A stretch of 64,000 nt of DNA from Vicugna pacos. Taxonomy: Eukaryota; Chordata; Mammalia; Artiodactyla; Camelidae. The position numbers and the translations under genes were made by a program. Of this stretch, positions 36,294 to 47,769 are shown piece after piece. Positions within the stretch are counted from its first letter, which is position 1. Each line of letters begins with the position of its first letter. The notes beneath the pieces are model-generated. The model saw only the letters and a program-made list of their open reading frames with translations, had not been told where the DNA came from and made no database searches. The DNA is taken from contig NC_133002.1 of NCBI RefSeq assembly GCF_048564905.1, positions 57,407,183 through 57,471,182 on the forward strand, read 5' to 3'.

Positions 36294-36699
36294 GGTCTCA
36301 TAGGACCCCCACTGGCCACTTGGGATGGGGAGGGACAGGGCTTCCCTTAGATGCTCTCATGGCTCCCAGGGCCTCCTCTGGGATGGGATCAAGCCCTTCT
36401 TGGCACATTATTTTTCCCTCGGCACAATCAGTGCCTGAGTCTCTTGCCCAAGGAGATAAATATGATGGTCCCAGTTGCAGCCCATGGGCAAAAGGGACCC
36501 TCTTCCATGGACCCAGAGACCCCAGTTCCTGCCAATGCTTTCCTGCCCTTTCTGAAGTTTGGGGCTGGGACTTCATAGCTGCTGTTCCCACCCTCTGTTC
36601 CATATCCAGTCTCAGTGGGGGAAGAGACCCAGCATAGTCATGGTCTCTGTGGTTAATTCTTGAGGTCTGCAAAGGCCTCCAGGGTCAAAGGGCTGTTGA

Positions 36700-37520
36700 A
36701 ATCTAGCAAATAGTTTTGTCTGATAATCATGATTTTTCTTCTTATGTTATTATTGTAGCATGTTACACTTACTGATTTTCTAATGTTCAAACAATTTTGC
36801 ATTCTGGCATGAACCCAAACTGGTGACAATGGATTATCCTTCTTGTATATCACTGGATTCAGGTGATTTTTTGTTCCAGACTTTTGCATTTATGTTCGTG
36901 AGTGATATTTGCCCATGATATTTCTTGCATTCACTAGCCTTGTAGGATTGGCATCAAGATTATGCTAATTGCATTGAGTGCACTGGGGATTGCCTCCCCT
37001 TTTCCTTTGTTCCAGTATTTTCTGTTATAAGCTAGACATTATTTCTTCCTTAAATGTTTAGTGAATATCTCCATTGAAACTGTATAGGCCTGGCATTTTC
37101 TTTGGGGGAAATTTCTAATAATGGATTTGATTCATTAAATAGTTGTAAGATTATTCAGCTTTTTTATTTCTTTTTGTGCTAATTTTAGTATATTGTTTTT
37201 TCCAAGAATTTGTTATTCCACCTAAAATTTCAAATTTATCGGCATAAACTTGTTTAGATATCATTTTATCATCCTGTCCCCTTCTTATCTTAGCCTCAAA
37301 TTATGTTTTTAATAAGTGCAGGGTATATAGTGATGTCCCCCTTTTCATGATTGATGTTGATTATTTAGACCCCTTCTCTTTCTATCACAAACATCTCATG
37401 AGGGTTTGTTTTTTTTTAAAAAACAATTGCTGGCTTTGTTGATCTCTGTTTTATATTTATGTTCTACTTCATAGTTTTTGTTCTTTTCTTCATCATTTCC
37501 TTCCTTCTACTTTTTCCATG
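36700..37520 (-). repeat. L1 ORF2 fragment, antisense, old
   Basis: The stretch follows antisense ORF2 text: TTTTGCATTTATGTTCGTGA, ATTATTTCTTCCTTAAATGT, AAATTTATCGGCATAAACTT, ATAGTGATGTCCCCCTTTTC and GTTGATCTCTGTTTTATATT. It starts where homology to the LD-like gene ends and stops where a CD300 V relic begins. Confidence 0.75.
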
Positions 37521-37526
37521 TGACCA

Positions 37527-37695
37527 CTCACTGTCACTACGGCCCAGGGTGGGAGAACTATGTGAAGTGGTGCTGCCGAGATGCGGATCAGAATAACTGG
37601 ATCATCCTTGTTCAGGCCACTGGCTCAAAGCAGGAGGAGAACATGAACCGTGTATACATCAAGCAGAACATGACCATGTCTGATGAGAAAAACGG
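37527..37695 (+). pseudogene. CD300 Ig V exon relic, truncated at both ends
   Basis: The plus-strand frame reads HCHYGPGWENYVKWCCRDAD, then ILVQATGSKQEENMNRVYIK, parallel to [19 protein letters not shown] and [17 protein letters not shown] of the complete copy 1.4 kb upstream. The N-terminal strand and the C-terminal YWCG part are missing. It begins directly against an L1 fragment and has no splice sites. It is more diverged from the inverted copy than that copy is from the LD-like gene, so it derives from an older or different paralogue. Confidence 0.75.
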
Positions 37696-38099
37696 CTTAT
37701 GAGAAAACCAGTTTTGTTTTTCCTGACTTGCTGCCTAGGCATTTTACAGTCCGATATCCCTACTCACACCCAGAGCCTGGACGTTTCGATAAAGACCTGA
37801 GCTTCAGATTCCCACCATAAGTTCCCACCTTGGTTTTCCCAGGGCACCTTTCAAAATAACCACTCACAGTTAAAGCTGCAAAAAAATCAATGACTTCTGC
37901 CCCAACACCTTATCAGTAACAGGTGCTTGCTACCCTGCTCTGTATCTCCTGCTGTCTTGTGACCTGGGATGGAGGACTGCCCTTCCTCCTGATCATTGCC
38001 ACCATCCTCCTCCCGCCTTCCCAATCCAGCTTCTGAGACCTGTAAGTAGTAAATCTTTTGACTCTACTTCCTTTGTGTGGGTGTGTTAAAACTGCGCCT

Positions 38100-38950
38100 C
38101 CAACCATATCCGTGTTAAACCCTATCTGACTCCTTAAATAACTTGACCTCTTTGCAGCATCCCCTCCCCTCTGCCCGAATTCTCTGCAACTGAATCTCCA
38201 GCTGTTTCTCCTATTTCTCTGGTTGCTCTTAGTCTACTTGGAAAGAAACATTCTTCATCTGCTCCTATCTTAAATTTTATCCGTTCATGAGATTTCCATC
38301 CTACCTGTCCCTCCTTATTCTATCCATTTCTGTTGGGTGGTCTCATTGTATCCATAATTATATTTACCATTAGTATTCTTACATCAGTTTTTCCTTCACA
38401 GATTTCCCCAAAGTTTCAGATTAATGTATCAACTGCCTACATAATCTCATCTACGGGAAGTCTCATTGGTACATTGTCCCATGAAAACCACATTCTTCTT
38501 CGCCCTCCCCTTCCAACCGGCTCCTTCTCCTGGGTTCCCAAGTCCAGCAAATGTCATCCACATTCCCAAATGTCATCCTGCCAGCCTTCTTCTCCCACAT
38601 GCCACAAGGTTAATCATTCAGTAATTCCTCTAGTGGGTGCTTCCCAGACATCTCTTAAAGGTGTTCCCTGCTCTCAGTACCCACTGGAATTACCCAAGGC
38701 CAGGCTACCCTTGTTATTTCATCTGTGTTAGTCCATCTGCACACTAGTATTATCTCTGCTTCCAGTTTTGCCCAAATCTAGTCCGTTCCTCAATACTCTA
38801 GGCAGAATGATCTTTAAACAACAACAGTCACCCTCCTTCAATGGCTCTTATTCTTTTAAAATAAAGTTCAAGAATTTCAACAGAGGTCTGAATGTTTCAG
38901 CTCCTTGTCCTGTGGCTGTGGTTGGAGGATGCTGCGCAGGTCACTTAAGA
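38100..38950 (+). repeat. Long L2 LINE relic
   Basis: CAGATTAATGTATCAACTGC, CTAGGCAGAATGATC, CCTTCAATGGCTCTTATTC and GAGGTCTGAATGTTTCAGC follow the L2 3' consensus over some 850 bp. Its 3' half is shared with the right inverted-repeat arm. Confidence 0.55.
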
Positions 38951-39125
38951 CAACATGGCCACAAAGGCCCCATCTAGGGGTGCTGCAGGGAGGTTATCGG
39001 AGACAGAGCTGAGCCATCCTTAAGGGGTTTGTATTATTCAGCAAAGAGAGTCGAACAAAATATATCAAACCAACCAACCACAGAGTTGAGTAAGTTGGCT
39101 TTTTTGTCAGTAGGAGACCAGTTAG
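38560..39125 (+). repeat. Right arm of the large inverted repeat
   Basis: It is the reverse complement of 31205-31745. Homology runs from about TGTCATCCTGCCAGCCTTCT to GAGTAAGTTGGC and then stops. The loop between the arms is about 6.8 kb and contains the truncated LD-like copy, the L1 fragment and the V relic. Confidence 0.75.
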
Positions 39126-39289
39126 ACAATTCAGTGGGGAAAAGAATAGACAACGGTGATGAAAAATATTAAGAAGCTTAAAAATCAGCTCAAGAAAGAT
39201 GTGGGACAGATTTTGAAAAATTCTGTAAAATTCTATTGAGAGACATAAAGAAACATTTGAAATTCTTTCCCCTCATCACAGAAAAATAG

Positions 39290-39690
39290 CACATTTTTGA
39301 TATTGTCCTAAAACTTCCCTATTTCCCCTTGAAGTATTTTGAAAATCATTCCATATCAATACCTATAATTTTTTGCTTTTAATAGTTTCATAGTATTTCA
39401 TAATTTATATGTATCATGATTTAGTTCTTTCTTTCTTGATGGACATTTAAGCTGTTTTCAAGTTTTGTTTTGTTTTGTTTTTTTGCAACTATATACAATT
39501 CTGTAATGCATATTTTTGCATGTGTGACTTGATATACATTTGTGAAGATAGGATAATTTCCTGTAAATAAAATAGCTGGGTTAGAGGTCTGTGCACTTTT
39601 CCAATTTTGATGGATGTAAAAATTTCTACCCATGCCTAAATGTGTTAACAAATGCCAAATCCGACCTCAAACACTGGATGTGGTCAATTT
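39290..39690 (-). repeat. L1 3'-region relic
   Basis: TAGTATTTCATAATTTATAT, GATGGACATTTAAGCTGTTT and TTGCAACTATATACAATTCT resemble old L1M 3' UTR text. Diverged. Confidence 0.5.
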
Positions 39691-39699
39691 TTTATCTTC

Positions 39700-42062
39700 C
39701 CAAGTCTGATTGGTAGATTTGACATGTTGATCAAGCATGACCTGACATGAACCCGCAGGGAGAGGAAGTTGCTGGAGAAAGGGGGATGAAGTAGAGAGTC
39801 GAGAGGAAGGAGCAATGGACTGCAAAACAGAGAGCCATGAAGCGGGTGATGTTGTGTGTGCTGAGAATCAACAGGATACCTGCCCTCAGGGTGAGGGGGA
39901 GGCCAGGCCACAAACCTGCTCCAGTTCCCGGCCCCTCCCAGCTACCTCTCCTCCCCATACTGGTCTTTGGCAAATGCCAACTTTTACTCCAAAGGCAAGT
40001 GGCAACTGGCAGAAATATCACAAAGCGGTATTTCAAGCAACACAATATAAAACTGTTTGGAGAAGCAGACTTGGGTCCAGGAAGCAGAGAAAGGAGATTC
40101 CACACCTGTATGCTGGCTGTTCCCTAAGAAAAAAGTAAAAATAATTTATAAGTTTAAAACAAACCTAAAATAAAGAGATCTTCAATCTGCAACTGAAAGT
40201 CCACAGTGTCCCAGGGAAAGAACTGATACTGATGATGGACACCAAAAATATTCTGAAATTACAGACCTTCAAGCATAATGATAGAATCTAATGGGCTCAT
40301 ATCAGAAAGGATATCAAATCAGAGAGAGCAAGTTGTGCATGTGATGGAAAGACATCACAACTACACTGCATCCCAGGAGACAGTGAAGGAAAATCTACAC
40401 GTTCAGAGGAAAAGACAGGGAGTTCCACGAATTTTATACTCAGCGTTGCTGTTTTTCAACTATTTGAGCAAGCAACAATCTCATGGCTGCAAGAACTATG
40501 AAATATAGCACCCATGAGCCCTTTAAAAAGAGAAAAACTACATTGTGATGAAAATTTGCCAACAAACGGAAAAGTTAAATCATGAGAAAACAGAAGCTAT
40601 GGTGAGCAATGAATAGATTGAAAACTAGAAAAAGAACTAAATGATTATTTTTTAATTTACATATCTAACATTTACAGAATAGAGTAAAAATCTCATAAAT
40701 ACAAAAATACTACACTAAACAAATCAGTACTAGAAAGAGGAGGGAGGGCAAAGTTAGGTAAGATGCAAAAGCCGTCGTCTTTCAGGGCAGGGAAGCAGCG
40801 GTTTAAATACTTTGTTAAAAATAAGAAGGTAAAAGGGGGACTTGGGGCCCAAGCATAGTGCAGAGGGAGTTTAAGTGAGGGGCTGCTTGGCTCGGGTGTC
40901 AGGGCCCCAGCAGGGAGCAGGGTCTCCCTGCAGACCAGGTCTCCTCCAGCTGTGTCCTAAGCTGTCCTTCCTGGCCTGGGCTGCCCATGCTTCTCCTACC
41001 CCTGCTCAGTGGTCCCTCTGCTCTAGGGGCCTCCCTCTTTGGTCTTGAAGCTGCCCAGAAGTCAAAGCTTAAGAGGAAGGGAACAGCTGTCCTTTTCTCT
41101 TCATTAAGGAGCTCCTGGTGCCCTCTCCTTTCCTCCACAATGAACCATCAGAAAGAGCTTAATTCACATCTGAGGAATCTTGGTCTAAGGCTCTTTAAAA
41201 GGATGAGGAGCCGTATTCCCAGACTCATCCCTCCCCAGGCACCTCTAGCTCACAGTTGCTGGTCTGTTCTAACTCTGGTGTCTGATTGATGGAATACCCC
41301 TACAGTCCCCCAAATGCATGAGGTTATCTCCCTCGGTACCCCAAATGAAAGCAGCAGTTAAACTGAGTACATGCAAAAGAGGAAAGAAAATATGGAGCTA
41401 TTAACAGGAAGGGCTCTGGTGACCAGGAGGGGATGTGAGGCCATGCTCATCTTCAGTCATGCACGTAGGAGGTGAGGGATGGAGCTGGTACCAGGGTTTC
41501 CTTCCACAGAAGTGGCAAAAATACATCAGGGCAGGGGTGCCAGAGTCTTCTGTTCATTTGTAGATTCATGTCTTCACTTGTGGTTGGCACATGATCAGCG
41601 TTTAGTACAGTTTTTCTGTTTCCGTGGGGTCTAGAATTTCAAAACCCATTATTTATTGAAGCCCTGAACCCCATGGAATGCAAAAATTAGTCCGTTACAT
41701 TGCAGGCGGCTCACAGGCCTGAGATTATCTATGCCCTCCAGCAACTGGGCCCAGGGGAAAGGCATTTTCTTTTGCATTTCTCCTTGTATTTTTTTTCCTG
41801 TGTGGGAGGCCTCAAGAGAAGGAAGGCCGGAGGCTGTACAGAGAAGGGGGACCCCAGAGTGAGGCCCAGAGGCCCAAGCATCACAGTTGCAGGTTCCCAG
41901 GGACTAGGGGACTGTCTCCTGAAGCAGGGCCACGCTGCCTCTAGAACCACAGTCACTGCTGACCACAGTCATTTCCTGATAAAAATTTCTTATTCTTCTA
42001 CTTGGGGGGCTTTCTCTTTGGACAAGACATTGAAGAGCATGGAACTACTGGTTCTCATGGGG
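39700..42062. other. Stretch between the inverted repeat and the LD-like gene, no gene seen
   Basis: An L1/HAL1-like patch lies at about 40160-40560 and GC-richer single-copy-looking sequence at 40850-42060. No exon with family resemblance is present on either strand. The plus-strand frame at 41700-42425 overlaps the LD-like membrane exon in antisense and is a shadow. Confidence 0.45.
41652..41657 (-). terminator. Candidate polyadenylation signal of the LD-like gene
   Basis: TTTATT on the plus strand gives AATAAA on the minus strand, about 400 nt beyond the stop at 42063. It is the first canonical hexamer I found downstream. Confidence 0.35.
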
Positions 42063-45000
42063 CTAACTCTGCCTCCTCACAGAGCTCCTCTGAGGCCTGT
42101 TGACCCAGAGGACAGCACCAAGCATGCCCAGGAGCAGGGGCACCTTCAGGAAGACCAGGAGCAGGAAGTGGACGCTGCCCAGCAGGGACCTGTGGGAGGA
42201 ACAGAGGGATATGAAGTGAGCTGCCACCCAGGCCCCTTCCTCCCATCTTTCCGGGTGCCCAGGTCCTGGATTCCAATAACCTATGTGAGGGCCAGCCTGC
42301 GGCCCCAGGCTGACAGTGGCCTGCACTCCCCTAAACCCTCCTTCCACATTTCTCACTGTTGTCACCCTTGCTGCTCTACTGGGAGGGAAAGGACGGGTGT
42401 CCTTATAAGAAGGAGAGGAGATTAGGACATAGACACATACAAAGGGGAAACTACGTGACGCCACAGGGAGAAGACAGCCGTCGACACGCTAAGGAGAGAG
42501 ACCTTAAAAGAAACCAGTTCTGCCAACTCCTTGATCGCAGACCCTGGCCTTGAGAATTGTGCAAAAATACATGTCTGTTCTTTAAGCCACCGGGCCTGTG
42601 GTTCTTTGTTATGGCAGCCAAGCTAATATACGAATTGTCTCTTATTCTTCACTAGTCACAGAAATTTGTAGAATAAACTCGTCAATCAAGTACTTAACTC
42701 TGTTTGGTACATTAATTATGTAATATAAGTACCAGGAGGGCAGACGGCTGGATATTTTGTTCATCCTCACATCTCTTTGTATTTCCTAAAACCAGGATAG
42801 GCAGGAGTGGTGCTCAGTGCTCATTTGTTGGATAAATGAATGGATTATTCATCTCATGCTGATCAAAGACCCTAACTGGTACATACGTATGCCTTTGATT
42901 CATACAGTGAGGGCATTTCTTAACTATTACTTATTAAAAGCATTTTGGTAGAAAGAAACTTTCAAAACAGAGAGCAAATGGGAAAGGGGAAGGAAAGGGT
43001 TCCTGGGGGTGGGAAGATTGGGGATCTCCCTCTGGGATTCTGCGGGAAGGCCCAGCAATAGAAACAAAGTTGAGGAGGGGAGGGCAAAGCTCAGTGGTAC
43101 CGTGCGTGCTTAGCATGAGGTCCTGGGTTCAATCCCCAGTACCTCCTTTAAAACAAAGAAAAAGAAACAAAGTTGAGAGGACCAAGGGGAGAGAAGGGAG
43201 GAAGTGAAATGGGCCGCTCAGCTTCTAGAAAGCCCGTTTGGCTGCGATGGCTGGACAGGGCACTGAGGAGCCTGAGTGAGGCTCTGCTTCTTCCCCTGCG
43301 AAATGGGGAAGTGCATATCTACCCATTCCGCGGTGGTCTAGACGAGGGCAAAGAATTAACAGAGTAAAGACAAGAAAGCCCCTCTGTGAGCCGCCAGGTG
43401 CTCTAATGACGCAGGGAAATATGAGCATCGCTGCTCTTGCCGTTACAGAACTTAGGGAAAACAGCACTTACACAGGCCCTCCCTGCCCTCCCAGAATCTG
43501 CCGTGCCGCCCTCACGGGCCGCCTGCCCGTCCAGCTCCCACACTCTGAGTCTCCATCTCTTGAGTTCCTCGGGAGGACGCTCCAGGTCTATGTCTCGAGC
43601 TGAACGCAGTGCCAGCCACAGAGAGGTTAACTCAGTTAAAATGAGATGGGTGGATGGATGAATTTATGAACCAACAAATCTACAAATAGCACTGAGGACC
43701 AGGGCGAAGGATCAGGGGTCTCCTGTGCAGCCTGAGAGCAAGGCGGAAGAGGCCCTGGCATCTTTCTCCTCTCAAGGGAGCCTGAGGGTCTGGAGACAAG
43801 CTCTGGCTGGGACCCGGGACTACAGAGGGTCCCGCCGTCAGAAAAGTGGGCCACCGGGAACAGCACAATCTGAGCTGGCTTACCTGCTGCCGTCGGAGGG
43901 GTGGCCTCTGGTGTCTCCCGTGGTGACTGGCGCTGTGAACGTGGTGGTAGTGGAGGTGGCGGTCGGCACTGTAGTTGGTGCTAGGTGTATAAACCAGATT
44001 ACGCACTGCTCAGCCTGCTCACCCGCCCCCAGCCCTGCCCGTGGCTCTGAACCTGGGGGATGGGAGGGAGCATGGGCTGCCCTGGCCTGAGGATTCTGGA
44101 GCAGGGCCACGGAAAGGGGCCTATAGCCTGGACCTTCACATTTCCCTGGCCTCTAGTAGCCTCAGAGGCAGGAGGGGCTGGCACAGGTCCAGGGAGGACA
44201 CCAAGCAGAACCTGGAAGGTTAGAGGGGCCCAGGGTTGCCCCAGGACACGGGCAGCTGGAGTTTAGCTGAAATTTAGACACTCCAGCTGCTTATGACCAG
44301 GCCTCGGCCAATGCCCACCCCCCATCTTATGCATCCAGCAAGGAGAGGAGCAGGATGGGGGCTTCCCCGGGGGGTAACACACCCAAGATCTGTGACTTCA
44401 AAGATCAGGACCAGCCCTGAACAAAAGCATAGGGTTCAGGAAGAGCCTTTACTTGGGGCAAGTTATTAGGCTTCTAAGATGGGGATGGGTATTTCTCAGG
44501 AATATTGTCAGGATTCAAGGAGACAATGATCGTGCTGTGCTTTGCAAGTATAACGTGCCTCAAGGGCTCCGGGTGTGGTGGCGGCTCTGCTGGCTGTGTG
44601 CCCGCCCCCCTTGCCACAGGAGCCCTCTGAGCTGGTGCCACCTGCCCAAGGGTCAGCAGAAGCAGAGCCCAACAGATAGACTCGTTCACACCAAGGCACT
44701 GAGACCCCTGAGCCAACGTGCCCAGAAGTGTTTGCATTCTAGAAGGACTTCAGAAGAGAACATCCCTAATCCCGTATGTGTAAATGGCTCAGGATGGGAT
44801 TTCAGCCACCAGGAATGCAGCCCTTTGACTGTGGAGGCCTTTTCAGACCCCAGGAATTAACCACAGCACCCCCGCTGTGCTGGGTCTCTTTCTTTGGGAC
44901 TGGATATGGAACAGGGGGTGGGAACAGCAGCTATGAAGTCCCAGCCCCAAACTTCAGAAGGGGCAGGAACCCCTGGGCACCAAAGCTCCCAGGAAAGCAT

Positions 45001-46381
45001 TGGCAGGAACTGGGGTCTCTGGGTCCATGGAAGAGGGTCCCTTTTGCCCATAGGCTGAAACTGTGACCATAATATTTATCTCCTTGGGCAAGAGACTCAG
45101 GCACTGATTGTGCCGAGGGAAAAATAATGTGCCAAGAAGGGCTTGATCCCATCCCAGAGGAGGCCCTGGGAGCCATGAGAGCATCTAAGGGAAGCCCTGT
45201 CCCTCCCCATCCCAAGTGGCCAGTGGGGGTCCTATGAGACCTCAGGACTCACCCACCCCCTGTGACAGTTCCCTCTGCGTGACAGTTAAGTCACCTAAGA
45301 TGAACCCCAGGGACCAGGACAGGGCAGGCCCTGAGGAGACACATCCACACGTACACATACTCTTACCTGGGTCAACGGTCACTTTAACTGGGACGCCCAG
45401 GTCAGTTCCAAATCTCTCAATCCCACACCAGTAAGTGTCTGCATCGTTCAGCCTGAGCTTCTCCATGGTCACAGTGAATGAGCGATTTTTCTGATTGTCC
45501 TTGATGGACACACGGTCCTTCTTCACCTCCTTCTCTGATCCAGTGGTTTTAACAACGAACTTGAAGCTGCCCCAGTCAGCTCCTCGACACCACCACTTCA
45601 CATAGGGCTCCCACCCAGGGCCATATCGACACTGCACAGTCAACGAGCCCCGCTCCAGGCCTCTCACTGCTTTTGGACCCGTGATGGCAGCTGAACCTGG
45701 AAAACACAAACCATGCACCTGTCACCTCCCACCCTGAGGGCAGGGCCACAGCCTCCTGCACGTGTCTCCACTGTTGCACTTACTACTCTGGACCATGGGC
45801 TGGTCTTTGGCTCGTCCGGAGCAGAAACTCAGGCAGGCCGCCGTGTGGGGCTGCACGACACTCCATAGAGCCTGTCCCCCACTGGCTTCACTGCCTGTCT
45901 ACCTCCCAGTCCTCTGAGCTCTTTAGGGGAAGGCAAGGTCATTTGTGGAGGCTTTTGAACAATCCAGATGCCTGAGCCCCACCTTGACCAAGCGGATCTG
46001 AGCTGGAGCCTGAGTATCTGTGATCATCGGGGGTGGATCCCTTCCTTAGTTCATTCTTTCATTCTTGGATCTGTTTGTGTAGAACAGCCAGGTTTGAGAA
46101 ACACTGTCCTAGACGGGGGGTGTTTTGGTTTATTTTCGCTTCTTGTTTCCCAGAACCTAACGTAGAACCTGTGAGGTAGCAAAAACCTGATTTTTGTTCA
46201 ATGAATAAGTGTCTGGAAGAGTGAATTGGCCCTGCCCTGTTTCCTGCCATGTTCCCCTAGGACAGACCCTCTCTATCTCCTGCCCAGCCTGAGTCACTCC
46301 AGTTCCTGAAGCCCAGCCCCGCTCACCTGGGTAGAAGAGAAGGAGCAGAGCTGGGAGCAGCCACGTGGTCCTGCCTCCCAT
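42063..46381 (-). CDS. CD300LD: CD300LD-like activating receptor (4 exons, 202 aa, intact)
   Basis: The minus-strand exons are 46327-46381 (signal, [18 protein letters not shown]), 45367-45696 (Ig V), 43884-43980 (stalk) and 42063-42189 (membrane and tail). Borders are GT-AG with phases 1-1-2, and 609 nt stay open. The V domain has [48 protein letters not shown] and IERFGTDLG, closest to human CD300LD and CD300LF. Position between CD300H and CD300E favours LD. The stalk is Thr-rich ([16 protein letters not shown]). The membrane exon is the CD300C type with Lys176 and VNRPQRSS, unlike the human LD membrane segment, and is 117/118 identical to that of copy A. The tail ends RRQS and has no tyrosine. 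The second accessory cysteine is Phe. An inverted copy of exons 1-2 lies at 32.5-36.2 kb. Confidence 0.85.
42390..42630 (+). mobile_element. MLT1-type MaLR LTR fragment, fossil
   Basis: The 3' half is recognisable: GTGTCCTTATAAGAAGGAGA, TTTAAGCCACCGGGCCTGTG and TTTGTTATGGCAGCCAAGCT. It lies in the last intron of the LD-like gene. Ancient and incomplete. Confidence 0.7.
42730..42850 (+). repeat. L2 LINE 3'-end relic
   Basis: GAGGGCAGACGGCTGGATAT, CACATCTCTTTGTATTTCCT and GTGGTGCTCAGTGCTCATTT followed by GGATAAATGAATGG match the L2 terminus. Confidence 0.55.
43074..43165 (+). repeat. Camelid tRNA-derived SINE
   Basis: GAGGGCAAAGCTCAGTGGTA, GCGTGCTTAGCATGAGGTCC and GGTTCAATCCCCAGTACCTC identify it. 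A few bases are missing after the anticodon loop. Confidence 0.87.
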
Positions 46382-46505
46382 CTCTGGTGATAACAGGCGC
46401 TCAATACCCTTCAAGGACTTGACGCCAAAGTCAAAGGTGAACACCCTGAGCCTCCTTCAAGGTTCAAGTGAAGCCACTTGATTCTACTTTGCATTTATTT
46501 CTGAT

Positions 46506-46513
46506 TCACTTCC
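46506..46513 (-). promoter_or_regulatory. ETS/PU.1-like GGAAGTGA upstream of the LD-like gene
   Basis: The minus strand reads AATAGGAAGTGAATCA 125 bp before the ATG at 46381. The same core precedes the LB-like exon and the inverted copy. Confidence 0.4.
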
Positions 46514-46749
46514 TATTGTGTGCACCTACTTCTGCATTTTACATATTAGGAGAAAAGGGTGTCACTCTTGGTGAGGACAGAATTGCACTTGGTGACGGGA
46601 GCTGTGTCAAGACCTCTGTGCATTATGGGAAAGGCAGATGATCCGTGCCTGGTCGAGTTTGCACATGAGGAGCTGAAGGATCTATGCTGAGAGGAGAGGG
46701 CAGAGCTGGCAGTGGGAGTCAGGAGAGAGGACCTCTAGAGCAGGGGTCA

Positions 46750-47250
46750 AGGCAGTGATGGACACAAGGTAGGTCTGTACTTTGGGAAGAACGCAGCGCT
46801 CAGGGCTCACACTCAGCCTCCCTGGAGAAACAGCCCCATCCTACCATCCGTCCAGGCAGCCCCACCATCGTGCGTCTCACACCACCCTTCCTTCCCTGGG
46901 CCATGGTTCCTTCCTGCCCCTGACCCTCTGCCCTGCTTTCTAGACGGCTTCCTCTGAGGTCCTGAGTCACTGTGAATCAGAGGCCACAAAGGAGAGATCA
47001 TAAAGAAGGAAAAGTGCCTTTTCCCTTCATCTCTTTTTGTCGCAGAAGCTTCCTCCCGTACCTCTGCATATTTCTCCTCTGACTGTGGGCTTTTGGCCAC
47101 CTCACTGCATGAAACTGCTTCTTCTAACGTCCTCCTGAGTGACCTCTCCCCTCTTCCTTCAGATGCTCCCCTCCCTCTGTGTCCCCTGCTCCCTCTCCCT
47201 GGCCCCTCTGGATTGATTCTTTCTGTCTCTTCTTTTCTATTTCACACTTT
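46750..47250 (-). repeat. Arm 1 of an older inverted repeat
   Basis: The reverse complement of this segment matches 52300-52800 at roughly three quarters of positions. Both contain a frame beginning MA[KN]SP and reading through DSGPQRK to GGAAW. Text just outside the frame resembles L2 antisense, so the pair may derive from a repeat. Confidence 0.55.
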
Positions 47251-47769
47251 CCATATTGGTGAGTTCTGTCCCACCTTCTCAGAGGTTTTAGTTTAGGGTT
47301 GTGTTGTCTTTTGACTTTTAACCCTTGCATGAAATATTTATTTTAGAAATTATATTTTTATTTCAAAAAGCTGCTCTTTGTTCTCTGATTGTTGATGTTT
47401 TTAAAACTCTCTTCTATTGCCTGAATTATATCTCTTCCTCTGTGGTCATGTTTTTGTTGGCTTTGGTTTGGTTTGGCCTTTCTTAGATGTCTGATAATTC
47501 TTGGTTATCAGATCATACATGAAAATGACCCAAAAAAGGGCCGATCTTTTGAGTATATGAGAGCAAAATACTATGTAAAGTAGTTCTGTTTCATCCTCCC
47601 AGAGTCTTGAGCCTCCCATCCCTTCCTGACTTATAAGCTGCACTTTAAAGTACGGCGGCAGAGAGAAGTCTTCTAAATTCCAGAATAAAAGGATTGAAGC
47701 TGGTCTCCAGCATCCTCTCTAACTGCCATCCTCTCTAACTCCACCATCCTCTCTAACTGGTTTCCTATT

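Noticed and set aside
41700-42425. 241-codon plus-strand open frame
   Set aside because: It runs antisense through the LD-like membrane exon; similar antisense frames (6072-6443, 54352-54927) overlie the other membrane exons. Shadows of the real coding strand.
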